DNA from: Clostridiales bacterium
Lineage (GTDB): Bacteria; Bacillota; Clostridia; Christensenellales; Aristaeellaceae
Assembly: GCA_012517815.1 (NCBI GenBank)
Contig: JAAYUF010000167.1
Location: forward strand, 1 to 38,970
Length of the DNA stretch: 38,970 nucleotides
Direction of reading: 5' to 3'
Shown here: positions 6,692 through 15,441 of the stretch, piece by piece
Layout: each line of letters begins with the position of its first letter
Numbering within the stretch: the first letter of the stretch is position 1
Made by a program: the position numbers and the translations under genes
The notes under the pieces: generated by a model
What the model was told of the DNA's origin: nothing
Database searches by the model: none
The model's input: the letters and a program-made list of their open reading frames with translations, nothing else

Positions 6692-7530
6692 AAACGCAGA
6701 AGCCGGTGCGTCCGCCATTGTTTGACCGCATTTTTCCCCCGCGCATCCTGTCGGTCGGTGATCACAGCGTGCAAAAGCCGCGCTCCCGCGGGTGGCTGAT
6801 CGCGCTTGTGGTGATCGCCGCGGTCTGGGGGTCGGTGGTGGTCACGGAGTTCAATCTGGGCATCATCGTCAAGCGCGGCCATCAGTTTACGGTCATCCTG
6901 GCGAAAATTTTCAACCCGGACTGGTCCTACTTCAGCAATGTTCTTTCGCCGCTGCTGGACACCATCAAGATGTCCGTGATGGGCTCGGTGATCGGCTCCA
7001 CGCTGGCGCTGCCCTTTGCGGTGGTCGCCTCCGCCAACATCAACCGGAGCGGAGCGGCGGTCGCCATCCTGCGCGTGCTGCTCAACGTGGTGCGCACCCT
7101 GCCCACGCTGGTGATCGCCTCCATCTGCGCGCTCATCTTTGGGTTGGGCACGTTCGCCGGCACCGTGGCCATCACGGTGTTCACCTTCGGTATCGTCAGC
7201 AAAATGCTCTACGAGAGCATCGAAACTATCGACATGGGCGCCTTCGAGGCCATGGAAGCGCTGGGCGCGTCGAAGTTTCAGGCCTTCTGGAGCGCGGTTT
7301 TTCCGCAGATTTTGCCCACGTACCTTTCGCATTGCCTGTACTCGTTTGAAATCAACATTCGCGCCGCCTCCATTCTGGGCTACGTCGGCGCGGGCGGCTT
7401 GGGCATCCTCATCAACGAGCGCGTCGGCTGGCGCGATTACGAAGGGCTTGGCACGGTGCTGATCGCCCTGTTCGCGGTGGTGCTGCTGATCGAAAACACC
7501 AGCCAGTACCTGCGCAGAAAGCTCAGCTAG
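6679..7530 (+). CDS. phnE: Phosphonate-type ABC transporter permease, first copy
   Basis: A 283-residue inner-membrane permease. A cytoplasmic N-terminus of about 35 residues is followed by a first helix (GWLIALVVIAAVWGSVVV) and about five more. The coupling-helix motif EAMEALGASKFQAFWSAVFPQ (about residues 188-208) is the EAA loop that contacts PhnC. Its start lies inside phnC, so translation is coupled. It pairs with the second permease to form a heterodimeric pore. Confidence 0.93.
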   Translation: MAKMKTQKPVRPPLFDRIFPPRILSVGDHSVQKPRSRGWLIALVVIAAVWGSVVVTEFNLGIIVKRGHQFTVILAKIFNPDWSYFSNVLSPLLDTIKMSVMGSVIGSTLALPFAVVASANINRSGAAVAILRVLLNVVRTLPTLVIASICALIFGLGTFAGTVAITVFTFGIVSKMLYESIETIDMGAFEAMEALGASKFQAFWSAVFPQILPTYLSHCLYSFEINIRAASILGYVGAGGLGILINERVGWRDYEGLGTVLIALFAVVLLIENTSQYLRRKLS

Positions 7531-7542
7531 GAGGATCGGGCC

Positions 7543-8361
7543 ATGCAAAAGGCGATCAATCCCATCGAGGAGATGTACGAGTCCAAACCCCGGCGGTGGT
7601 GGTTTTACACGCTGGTGATCCTGATTGTGGCGGTGATTCTGGGCTGGTCGGCCAACGCCATCAAGTTCAAGGGCCTGGCCGCCAAGGGCAGCGAAGTGGC
7701 CTACGGCATCGTGTTTGGCATTACGCACCCGGATACGAGCCTGCTGTTTAACGCCACCAAGGACGGCGTGGTGTACATGCTGTTTGAAACCGTCGCCATC
7801 GCCGTGCTGGGCACGCTCATCGGCGGGCTGCTGGCGGTCCCGTTCAGCTTTCTGGCCAGCGAAAACATCATGCCCAAGTGGGCGGCGTTCCTGTTCCGCG
7901 CGTTCATCCTGCTCATCCGCACCATTCCCAGCCTCGTGTGGGCGCTGGTGTGGATACGCGTCACCGGGCCGGGCGCGTTTTGCGGCGTGGTCACGCAAAG
8001 CGTCTGCTCCATCGGCATGATCAGCAAGATGTACATCAACGCCATCGAGGATCTGGATACGCGCATTCTGGAAAGCCTGGACGCGGCGGGCTGCACGCGG
8101 TTCCAGAAAATCCGCTACGGCATCCTGCCGCAGCTGTACGCCAACTTCGTGTCCACCCTCATCTACCGGTTCGATATCAACATCAAGGACGCGACCACCC
8201 TTGGCATCGTGGGCGCGGGCGGCATCGGCGCGGCGCTGATCCAGTGCATCAACAGCCGCCGCTGGAGCATGGTGGGCGCGTTTCTGTTCGGCATGATCGT
8301 GCTGATGCTGGTAATCGAACTGTTCTCCACCAAAGTGCGCAAAAGGCTGGCGAGAGGCTGA
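7543..8361 (+). CDS. phnE: Phosphonate-type ABC transporter permease, second copy
   Basis: A 272-residue paralogue of the preceding permease. It has a first helix WWFYTLVILIVAVILGWSAN (about 19-38), further helices and the EAA-type loop ESLDAAGCTRFQKIRYGILPQ (about 178-198). The C-terminal pore motif GIVGAGGIGAALIQ matches GYVGAGGLGILIN in the first copy, so the two arose by duplication. GGAGG precedes the start, 12 bases after the first phnE stop. One base separates its stop from the next ATG. Confidence 0.93.
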   Translation: MQKAINPIEEMYESKPRRWWFYTLVILIVAVILGWSANAIKFKGLAAKGSEVAYGIVFGITHPDTSLLFNATKDGVVYMLFETVAIAVLGTLIGGLLAVPFSFLASENIMPKWAAFLFRAFILLIRTIPSLVWALVWIRVTGPGAFCGVVTQSVCSIGMISKMYINAIEDLDTRILESLDAAGCTRFQKIRYGILPQLYANFVSTLIYRFDINIKDATTLGIVGAGGIGAALIQCINSRRWSMVGAFLFGMIVLMLVIELFSTKVRKRLARG

Positions 8362-8362
8362 T

Positions 8363-9874
8363 ATGGCAACCCGGCTGACGGTCTTCTTCACCTCGGATAC
8401 GCACGGCTTTATCTTTCCCACCAGCTTTACGGATCGGGAAACCCGGCCGGTCGGCTTGCTTTGCATGGCCTTTCCCAAGGACGGCAACACGCTGGTCATC
8501 GATGGCGGCGATACCCTGCAGGGGTCGCCGCTGACCTATTATTGCCACCGCGAGGGCCTGCCCATGCCCTGCGCGGCGGTGATGAACGGGCTCAGGTATG
8601 ATTACGTCACGCTGGGCAACCATGATTTCAACTACGGGTACGAGCCCATCCGGGACTACCTGACGCAGCTGGATGCGCATTGCCTGTGCGCCAACGTGAG
8701 CGACCGCGCCGGGGAACTGCCCATCGGACGCTACGCCCTGCGCGTGATGGAAAACGGCCTTCGCGTTGGGCTGGTGGGGCTGGTGACCCCGTGGATCAAC
8801 CGGTGGGAGAAGCCGGAGAACCTTGAGCGCTTCCGCATCGGCGATCCGATGGCGGCGGCGCGGGAGGCCGTGGCCGCCCTGCGCGATCAGGCGGATTTCC
8901 TGATCGGCATCTACCACGGCGGGCTGGAAAAGGACCTGGACACCGGCCGCCTGCTGAGCCGCACCGACGAGAACATCGCCTGCCGCCTGTGCGAGGAGCT
9001 TCCTTTCGACCTGCTGCTGACCGGGCACCAGCATATCGCGCTGGCCAACGGGCGCTGGCACGGCACCCATGTGGTGCAAACGCCCTGCAACGCCGCCGCC
9101 TATGTGCGGGTGGAAGTCGACGCCGACGGCGCGATCCGTTCGGCGCTGTGCAAGCCGGAAGGGCCAGCGCGCATGGAACCCTGGCAGCAGACCCTGCTGG
9201 ACAGCCTCAACGGCTGGCTGGACCGGCCCATCGGTCGGCTTTCGCGCGCGCTGCGCCCGGAAGCCAAGCTGACCATGGCGCTGCGCGGTTCGCCGATTGC
9301 CGATTTTTTCAACCTCGTGCAGCTGAATGCCTCCGGGGCGGAGCTTTCCTGCACATCGCTGGGGAACGAGCTGCGCGGCTTTGAGCAAACCGTGACCGTG
9401 CGGGACGTAGTGGCCAGCTATGTGTACGCCAACACCCTGGCGGTGCTGGCGGTAACCGGGCGCGTGCTTGGGGACGCGCTGGAACAGTGCGCGCGCTACT
9501 TCAGCGTGGACGAAACGGGCGCCGTCGGCATCGCCGAGCCCTTCCGCAAACCCAAGGAGGCGCACTACAACTACGACTATTTCGCGGGCGTGCGCTATAC
9601 CTTCGACCTGCGCAACCCGCCGGGGCGGCGCGTCACAAGGCTGGAACGCGACGGCCGGCCCGTGGCGGACGACGACCGGTTCCAACTGGTGATGAACAAT
9701 TACCGGGCGACCGGCGCGGGGGATTTCGACTTCTTCGCCGACTGCCCGCATGTCCGGGAGATACAGACGGAGGTCAGCGAGCTGATTCTGGACTATCTGG
9801 CGGAGCACGGCGATATCTGCATCCCCGACGGCTCGCCCTACGAGGTGATCCTGCCCTCGGGGGAGCGGGCGTAA
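8363..9874 (+). CDS. 5'-nucleotidase-family metallophosphoesterase without signal peptide
   Basis: A 503-residue two-domain phosphoesterase of the UshA/5'-nucleotidase class. The N-terminal calcineurin-like domain has all dinuclear metal motifs: D12 and H14 (SDTHG), D50 (GGDT), N86/H87/D88 (GNHD), H185 (YHGG), and H222/H224 (GHQH). The C-terminal 5'-nucleotidase domain starts near residue 290; SASVYAN-like VASYVYANTLAVLAVTG and NYRATGAGDFDFF are typical substrate-pocket segments. The family is usually exported, but no signal peptide or anchor is present here, so it should act in the cytoplasm. It is the last gene of the phn operon, one base after phnE, and a terminator follows. It may release phosphate from the imported compound or from a nucleotide made from it; this is inference. 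Confidence 0.87.
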   Translation: MATRLTVFFTSDTHGFIFPTSFTDRETRPVGLLCMAFPKDGNTLVIDGGDTLQGSPLTYYCHREGLPMPCAAVMNGLRYDYVTLGNHDFNYGYEPIRDYLTQLDAHCLCANVSDRAGELPIGRYALRVMENGLRVGLVGLVTPWINRWEKPENLERFRIGDPMAAAREAVAALRDQADFLIGIYHGGLEKDLDTGRLLSRTDENIACRLCEELPFDLLLTGHQHIALANGRWHGTHVVQTPCNAAAYVRVEVDADGAIRSALCKPEGPARMEPWQQTLLDSLNGWLDRPIGRLSRALRPEAKLTMALRGSPIADFFNLVQLNASGAELSCTSLGNELRGFEQTVTVRDVVASYVYANTLAVLAVTGRVLGDALEQCARYFSVDETGAVGIAEPFRKPKEAHYNYDYFAGVRYTFDLRNPPGRRVTRLERDGRPVADDDRFQLVMNNYRATGAGDFDFFADCPHVREIQTEVSELILDYLAEHGDICIPDGSPYEVILPSGERA

Positions 9875-9918
9875 ACCGAACCGCCGCGACGCCTGAACCA
9901 ATCCTCCTGGGGATCACT

Positions 9919-9955
9919 GCGGGCGACATCCGTTGGGATGCCGCCCGCTTTATCA
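9919..9955 (+). terminator. Terminator of the phn operon
   Basis: GCGGGCGACATCC (9919-9931) pairs with GGATGCCGCCCGC (9936-9948) except one position, followed by TTTATCAT on the plus strand. It lies between convergent genes and could also stop the minus-strand DUF362 transcript. Confidence 0.7.
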
Positions 9956-9994
9956 TGCCTGTAGGATGGATGAAGGTTTGGGCGGCCGTCCGCC

Positions 9995-11083
9995 TCACCA
10001 CGCCCGGCGGCGAACGACGTCGATGGCGTGCGCGGGGCACATTTCCTGACAGCAGAAGCAGGAGATGCAGCCCTTGCGGCTGATGACGGCCTTGCGGTCC
10101 ACAATGGCGATGATCTGCTTGGGGCAGGACTCGGCGCACTTGCCGCAGCCGATGCAGTTCTCCGGCACGACGACGGGGTAAGTCCGTTTTCGCCCAAAAA
10201 AGTGATGGAACAGCCCGTTGACGGAGAAGAACCGTTCGCGGGTGACGATGGCGTCCGGCAAGAGGAACGGAGGATCGGCCGGGATCAGCTCGTCGCCGAT
10301 CAGCTGGAGCGAGGCGGGGTCGCTCAGCCCCTTGGCGCGCGCGAGGCGCAGGGTCGGCGCCATCTGCGGCCGCAGCGCCATGAGTCTGGCGGCTGCCTCA
10401 TCCACCGCGTAGACGGAGCGGGAGCAGAGCGTGTAGCCCATCGGGCGCACCTTGCCGCCGCCGGGGCCGTTGCCTTCCATGCAGTCCAGCGCGTCCACCA
10501 GCGTCAGGTTGGGCTGCACAGCTTCGCTCAGGTCCAGCAGCATTTCGCTGAACCCTTCGATGGTGGGGCGCAGGCAGTGCCATTCCGGCTTCTGTAGCCC
10601 CGGGATGCAGCCGAAGAGGTTTTTCACCGCCGCGCTCATCACCGTGAGCCCGTGGGTTTTAAGCTTCGGGCAGTTGATCACGTAATCCGCGTCCAGAACC
10701 GGCCGGATGATGGAAAAACCGCCGCGCTGGCCGGAGGTCACGTCCTCGTTAAGGGTGAGCACATCGGCAAGCGAGGCCATCCCGCAGGCGGCGTAGACCT
10801 TGCGCAGGTATGCGGGGGTATAGACGCCGCCGGGGCTGTCCGCGAGCACGATATCCCGCACGCCCAGCTCCCGAAGGCGGCGCGTAATCGCGCGGAGAAA
10901 CGCCGGGTGCGTGGTGACCGCGAGGTTGGGCGCGCGCCCGGCCAGCAGGTTGGGCTTAAGCACCACGCGGCTGTCCGGGGATAGCTCGGAGGCGACATCC
11001 AACGCCTCAAAGTGGGCGCATACCGCCCGGTAGATGGAATCGTCCTCATAACCGGCGGCGCGCCGGACAGATACCGTCCGCAT
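9995..11083 (-). CDS. DUF362 domain protein with two C-terminal [4Fe-4S] ferredoxin motifs
   Basis: A 362-residue cytoplasmic protein. Residues about 37-245 form a DUF362 domain: VVLKPNLLAGRAP, IVLADSPGG (81-86 region), VINCPKLKTHGLTVMSAAVKN and LVDALDCMEGNGPGGG. The C-terminus holds two ferredoxin-type sets, C310/C313/C316/C320 (CIGCGKCAESC) and C339/C342/C345/C349 (CISCFCCQEMC). The function of DUF362 proteins is not established as far as I know; the clusters suggest electron transfer to a substrate or partner. The ATG at 11083 has only a weak AAAGGA. It is transcribed in the same direction as the aldolase, 149 bases after it, so one transcript is possible. Confidence 0.88.
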   Translation of the reverse strand: MRTVSVRRAAGYEDDSIYRAVCAHFEALDVASELSPDSRVVLKPNLLAGRAPNLAVTTHPAFLRAITRRLRELGVRDIVLADSPGGVYTPAYLRKVYAACGMASLADVLTLNEDVTSGQRGGFSIIRPVLDADYVINCPKLKTHGLTVMSAAVKNLFGCIPGLQKPEWHCLRPTIEGFSEMLLDLSEAVQPNLTLVDALDCMEGNGPGGGKVRPMGYTLCSRSVYAVDEAAARLMALRPQMAPTLRLARAKGLSDPASLQLIGDELIPADPPFLLPDAIVTRERFFSVNGLFHHFFGRKRTYPVVVPENCIGCGKCAESCPKQIIAIVDRKAVISRKGCISCFCCQEMCPAHAIDVVRRRAW

Positions 11084-11186
11084 AGCGTGATCATCCTTTC
11101 GCCTGATAGGGTTTTCGGCGGAAACGCCGGTGGCGGGCGGAGGCCGGGGAATGCCCGGCCGTGGACTGGTCTTGCCGCCGGCCCGG

Positions 11187-11220
11187 CCTGCATGGCGTTC
11201 CCGCCTGCATGGCGTTCCCG
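11187..11220. repeat. Tandem duplication of a 17-bp unit
   Basis: The unit CCTGCATGGCGTTCCCG occurs twice in a row without mismatch, between the DUF362 gene and the aldolase gene. Two exact copies suggest a recent slippage event. Confidence 0.85.
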
Positions 11221-11232
11221 CCCGGCCTGCGC

Positions 11233-12093
11233 TTACGCCTTGCCGGCGGAGCCGAACAGCGCGATCTTCGCCTCGGTGGCTGCCTGCATGGCCTCCACCT
11301 GACAGGGGATCAGATCGGTTACCGTGCGCTTGCCGGCCGCCAGGCCCTTGCGCAGCCCCTCGGCCCCGGCGAGGTTCAAGTCGGTAAAGATATTCACCTT
11401 GCTGATGCCGCTGCGGATGGCGTGGCGGAAATCGTCATCGGTGAGGCCGCTGCCGCCGTGCAGCACCAGCGGCGTGGGAATGCGGGCGGCGATGGTTTCA
11501 ATGCGGCCGAAATCGAGCTTGGGCGGCAGGCGGTACGCGCCGTGCGCGGTGCCCACGGCGATGGCCAGCGCGTCCGCGCCGGTGCGGTCGATGTAGTCCC
11601 GGGCCTGATCCGGGTCGGTATAGAACGCCGCCGGATCGGGTTGTCCGGCGTCGCCGTCCCCCTCGCCGCCCTCGGCGTTCCCCACATGGCCCAGTTCCGC
11701 CTCGACGGTCGCGCCGAAGGCGTGCGCGATCTTCGTAAGCTCGCGCACGCTGCGCACGTTATCTTCATAGGCGGCGGTGGAGCAGTCGTACATCAGCGAC
11801 GAGAAGCCGCATTGCAGGGCCTGCATGCATCTGTCAAACGTCAGGCCGTGATCGTAATGCAGCACCACGGGCACGCCGGCGCGCCGCGCCATGGGCAGCA
11901 GCAGATCGGCCAGTTCGCGCAGGGGCGCGTAGGGGAGAAGCACTTCCGCCGTGCCGATGATGACAGGCGAGCGGAGCTTTTCGGCGGCCGCCAGCACGGC
12001 GCGCGCCATTTCCAGATTGACCGTGTTGAACAGGCCGACGCCGTAACCGCGCCGGCGCGCGGGCAGAAGTACATCGTTCAGGTTGGCGAGCAT
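11233..12093 (-). CDS. Class II fructose-bisphosphate aldolase family protein
   Basis: A 286-residue zinc-dependent aldolase that would reversibly split a ketose (bis)phosphate to dihydroxyacetone phosphate and an aldehyde. Family residues visible: D81 and H82 (LHYDHG, catalytic Asp and Zn ligand), E133 in EAELGHVG, H184 (GTAHG) and H212 (LHGGSG) as zinc ligands, and the phosphate-binding NIFTDLN (234-240). The sequence resembles the GatY/KbaY/FbaA type; the exact sugar is not decided by these motifs. The ATG at 12093 is chosen for its GGAGG and because conserved sequence begins there; the frame runs open further upstream without similarity. The sugar kinase upstream could supply its phosphorylated substrate. 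Confidence 0.92.
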   Translation of the reverse strand: MLANLNDVLLPARRRGYGVGLFNTVNLEMARAVLAAAEKLRSPVIIGTAEVLLPYAPLRELADLLLPMARRAGVPVVLHYDHGLTFDRCMQALQCGFSSLMYDCSTAAYEDNVRSVRELTKIAHAFGATVEAELGHVGNAEGGEGDGDAGQPDPAAFYTDPDQARDYIDRTGADALAIAVGTAHGAYRLPPKLDFGRIETIAARIPTPLVLHGGSGLTDDDFRHAIRSGISKVNIFTDLNLAGAEGLRKGLAAGKRTVTDLIPCQVEAMQAATEAKIALFGSAGKA

Positions 12094-12311
12094 GGGAAGG
12101 CCTCCTTCGGGAATCACATAATAACCGGATTGCTTTCGGGTTTCGGCCGCGCAGGCCGGCTTGCGGAACTTGACCGACGGCGGGTTCGCGGATGGGCGGG
12201 GCGTTCCCCCGCGCCGGTTTTGGCAAGGGTGGAGCGGATACGGCTCTCTTGCGACGTCCGCGAAAACTGTTTGTTGCCCCGCATAAGGCCGGGGAGCGGA
12301 CGGCGCGGCTG

Positions 12312-13439
12312 TTACCGGGTATCCGGCGCGGTCGGCCAGCCGTTGGCGATGCGATCGTCCAGCTCGGCAAGCGGCTTCAGCCCGCTGAGGGCGTCGTAGG
12401 CTTCCACGCAGCAGGCGCCGGTCGCCGCGGCCCGCGCCACGCACTGAACAAGCGGCCGGCCTTCCAGCGCGGAGGCGAGGAACGCCGCGATGCTGGTATC
12501 GCCCGCGCCGGTCGCCGAAACAATCCGCTGGGGCCGGAAAGCCGGCTGAAAGCCCTCCCTGTCGGCCCACACTTCCGCCGGCAGCAGCAATCCCGCCCCG
12601 CGCAGGGCATCCGCGCCGGCGGTTCGGTAGTAAAGCCCGCGCGCGCCGCACTTGATCACCGCAACCTTGCAGCCCATCGCCATCAGCCGGTCACCCAGCG
12701 GCTCGATACCCCTGCGGATATCAAGGCTTGCGGTGACGTCGTCCCCGCCGGAGCGGGCAAGCCACCGGGCAAGGCGCGGACGATCCAGCATGAAGCACAG
12801 TTCCTCGGCGCTGGGCAGAAAAAAATCCACCGCCGGCAGCAGCTTCGCAAGCAGCGCGGGCCAGTCCATGGCCGCGGCCGGGGAGGAAGCGTCCACGGAG
12901 CACAGGTCCAGCGAGGTGGCCAGCCCGCGCGCCTTGGCGCGGGCGAAAAGGCGAAGCAGTTCCGCGCCGCCGTCCCGGCACAGCCTGAGCATCAGGGGCG
13001 GATACCCGAAATGCATCAGGCGGGCGCCGTCCATCATCCCGTCGGTTACATCCGCTTCGGCAAAGCCCTCGTTCGCGCCCGGATTGTGCAGAAAAACCCG
13101 ATCGATCCCCGGCGGCGCGAGGACGATGCTGTAGGAGGTGGAACCGGCCGGATCACAGACCAGCGGACAATCCGCGCCTTCGGCCTCCAGCAGGTGGCGG
13201 ATCAGGCCGGCGAACACGTCCTCGCCCACCCGCGCGACCAGCCGGGTGGCGACGCCCAGCTTTTGCAGCGCGAGGCCGGTGTTGGCCACGCAACCGCCGG
13301 TGTGCACGTCCGCCGCGCCCACGTGCGTCAGGTGGCCGGGGCGCAGCAGTTCCGCAAGCGAAGCGGCGCCGGCTGAGCTGAAAGCCGGCGTAATATCCAG
13401 GCAGATGTGCCCCGCGACGATGGCTTCGGGAACACGCAT
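12312..13439 (-). CDS. PfkB-family carbohydrate kinase
   Basis: A cytoplasmic ribokinase-fold sugar kinase of 375 residues. Seen are the N-terminal strand IVAGHICLDITP, the substrate motif GGCVANTGLALQKLG, and the C-terminal signature ATGAGDTSIAAFLASALEG with the catalytic Asp of GAGD. The segment TSYSIVLAPPGIDRVFLHNPGAN is typical of sugar or nucleoside kinases. Of two ATGs, 13439 is preferred because the GAAGGGGG purine run is ten bases upstream of it but only one base from the ATG at 13448. With the aldolase 218 bases downstream it could form a two-step path: sugar phosphate to bisphosphate, then cleavage. No transporter or isomerase is nearby, so the sugar is unknown. Confidence 0.88.
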   Translation of the reverse strand: MRVPEAIVAGHICLDITPAFSSAGAASLAELLRPGHLTHVGAADVHTGGCVANTGLALQKLGVATRLVARVGEDVFAGLIRHLLEAEGADCPLVCDPAGSTSYSIVLAPPGIDRVFLHNPGANEGFAEADVTDGMMDGARLMHFGYPPLMLRLCRDGGAELLRLFARAKARGLATSLDLCSVDASSPAAAMDWPALLAKLLPAVDFFLPSAEELCFMLDRPRLARWLARSGGDDVTASLDIRRGIEPLGDRLMAMGCKVAVIKCGARGLYYRTAGADALRGAGLLLPAEVWADREGFQPAFRPQRIVSATGAGDTSIAAFLASALEGRPLVQCVARAAATGACCVEAYDALSGLKPLAELDDRIANGWPTAPDTR

Positions 13440-13514
13440 GCGAACCATGCCCCCTTCCGCGCGTCAAGGCAGGAGGCGGAGAAGCCTCCCGGCCCGCGCG
13501 GGCGTTCTTGGCAT

Positions 13515-13525
13515 AGTATATAGCA
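13515..13525 (-). promoter_or_regulatory. Extended -10 promoter before the PfkB kinase
   Basis: On the minus strand TGCTATATA (13517-13525) gives an extended -10, with TATACT as an overlapping alternative (13515-13520). No good -35 is seen. It lies about 75 bases before the kinase gene in a short AT-rich patch. Confidence 0.45.
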
Positions 13526-13993
13526 TTTCATGCGGTTTTGCACGGGATTCTTTTGCGAAAGACCCCGTCGGGCAGGGAAGGGGATCGCGCCCGGGGAGGC
13601 CGCGCGCGGCGTGTGCGGCGCAGGAGGAAACGATTGAAGAACGCGGGGCTGGGTCGCCGCGGAGGCCGGGCGCGGGCGTGCGGAGATTGACGTTCCGCCT
13701 CCGGGCGGCCGATGGGGACGCGACGGAACCATGATGCCTTCGCGCGCCGTGAACCCGACGCCCCGACGCGCAGCGAACCGGACGATCCGCCCCGGCCGCG
13801 CCGGATGGCAGGCGAAGGGTCGGCAACGCCCGTCACGGAATATCGGGGCACATCCTCTTGCCGATCCTCTGCGCTTCAGGGCCACGGCATCTTGCCGCGG
13901 CGTCGCAGCGAAAGCCCCGCGCCTTGGCTTCCTCGCCCCGCCACAGCCCCAAACCGCTCGTGTATCCCAACGCGCGCCAACATGGAAACCGGA
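13526..13993. other. Gene-free GC-rich interval
   Basis: About 470 bases between the hydrogenase gene end and the kinase promoter. Several frames are open by GC bias, but none has a ribosome site with a recognisable protein. No clear T-tailed terminator for the hydrogenase operon was found. Confidence 0.45.
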
Positions 13994-15433
13994 TCAGGCG
14001 TCCGGCTCGATGTCCCCGCACTGCGCCAGCGCTTCCGCGATAGTCTTTTCCAGGGCAAGGCGGCCGTAACGGTCCACCTCGCTCTGATCCTTCTCCCCGT
14101 GGGTCAGGCAGCCCGCGCCGCCGATGCACCCGCCCGCGCAGGCCATCCCCTCGATGAAGTTTTCTTTGAGCGCATTGCGGCTTTTTTTGAGCAGGGCGAC
14201 GCGGCACTGTTCAATGCCGTTGCAAGCGACGGGGTTGAGGACAAAGTCCCCGCCCTGTTCCGAAAGCGCCTGCGCGACCGCGTCGGTCAGACCGCCGCTG
14301 CGGGCAAAAATGCGGCCGAAAAACGAGGCGTTGTCCAGCACGTCCTCGGGGAGCGCGGCGACGTCGAAATCCCGGCTGTCGATCCACGCCTGCAGCTCTT
14401 CAAACGTCAGCACGCAATCCACGTATGGGTTTACATCCACCCGCCGCCTCTCCAGCTTTTTGGCGGTGCAGGGACCGATGAACACCACCTTCGCGGTGGG
14501 ATCGGTGCGCTTGATGAACCGCCCGAGCGCCGCCATCGGCGAAGGCGTGTGGCTGACCAGCGGGCGCAGTTCCGGAAAATTCTGTTCCAGATAGGCGACA
14601 TACGCCGGGCAGCATGAGGAGGAGAGGAACCCCTTGGCTTTCAGTTCCTTCGCCTCGCGCCAGGCGACCATATCCGCGCCCAGCGCCGCTTCCACCACGG
14701 TGGTAAAGCCCAGCCGCTTGAGCGCGGTGACCACCTGCCCGAGCTTTGCGTAGCCAAACTGGCTGCTGACGGACGGCGCGACGACCGCGTACGTGCGGCA
14801 GGGGACGTTGCGGACGCTTTCCCGCAGCAGGCGGATGGCCTCCAGCAGGTAGGATTTATCCTGAATGGCGCCGAAGGGGCACTGGTACACGCACGCGCCG
14901 CAACCGATGCACCGGGCGGCGTCGATGATCGCGCTACGGCTTTCCCCGCGGCGGATCGCCTTGACCTTGCAGGCGTTTTCACAGGGGCGCTTGTGGTTGG
15001 CGATGGCCGCGTAGGGGCATGCCGCGGCGCACTTGCCGCACCCGACGCATTTCTGGGGGTCGATGTGGGCGTGGCGGGCTTCGTCCAGCGAGATGGCGCC
15101 CCTGGGGCAGGCTGCGATGCAGCGGTGGGCGATGCAGCCGCGGCAATCCGGCCCCACCTGATACCCGCCCGCGGGGCAGTCGTCACAGGCGATGCCGATC
15201 ACTTCCACAATGCCCGGCTGCGCGGGATCGCCGCCCATGGCCATTTTCACGCGCTCCGTCAGGATGGCGCGCTCCTTGTAAATGCAACACCGCATGGTGG
15301 ATACGGGGCCCGGGGCGAGCTGGCGGGGAATGTCCACATAGCTGTCGGCCAGCCGGTCCGCGTAGGCGTGACGGGCGACTTCCCGGAGAACCTCGTATTT
15401 CAGCTTTTGTACGTCGGTATCAAAACGGCGCAT
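13994..15433 (-). CDS. Monomeric [FeFe] hydrogenase, group B-like
   Basis: A 479-residue soluble iron-sulfur protein expected to interconvert protons and hydrogen with ferredoxin. The N-terminal half has many Cys motifs: a CDDCPAGG-DCRGC-HRC-AACP region (C83-C109), CVGCGKCAAACP (C129-C139) and CIGCGACVYQCP (C175-C185). The H-cluster domain shows L1 SSSCCPA (C274, C275), L2 GPCTAKK (C322, with Gly where group A has Met) and L3 EGMACAGGCIGGAGC (C432, C436, C442). These are the marks of the group B/monomeric type rather than the group A type. The ATG at 15433 has AGGAGGT upstream; the frame is open earlier but not conserved. It is the last gene of the four-gene operon, eight bases after the PP2C gene. 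Confidence 0.9.
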   Translation of the reverse strand: MRRFDTDVQKLKYEVLREVARHAYADRLADSYVDIPRQLAPGPVSTMRCCIYKERAILTERVKMAMGGDPAQPGIVEVIGIACDDCPAGGYQVGPDCRGCIAHRCIAACPRGAISLDEARHAHIDPQKCVGCGKCAAACPYAAIANHKRPCENACKVKAIRRGESRSAIIDAARCIGCGACVYQCPFGAIQDKSYLLEAIRLLRESVRNVPCRTYAVVAPSVSSQFGYAKLGQVVTALKRLGFTTVVEAALGADMVAWREAKELKAKGFLSSSCCPAYVAYLEQNFPELRPLVSHTPSPMAALGRFIKRTDPTAKVVFIGPCTAKKLERRRVDVNPYVDCVLTFEELQAWIDSRDFDVAALPEDVLDNASFFGRIFARSGGLTDAVAQALSEQGGDFVLNPVACNGIEQCRVALLKKSRNALKENFIEGMACAGGCIGGAGCLTHGEKDQSEVDRYGRLALEKTIAEALAQCGDIEPDA

Positions 15434-15441
15434 GGTACCTC

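Noticed and set aside
6556..8499. Minus-strand open frame of about 650 codons opposite the phnE genes
   Set aside because: Composition typical of antisense shadows; the permeases have clear membrane and EAA motifs.
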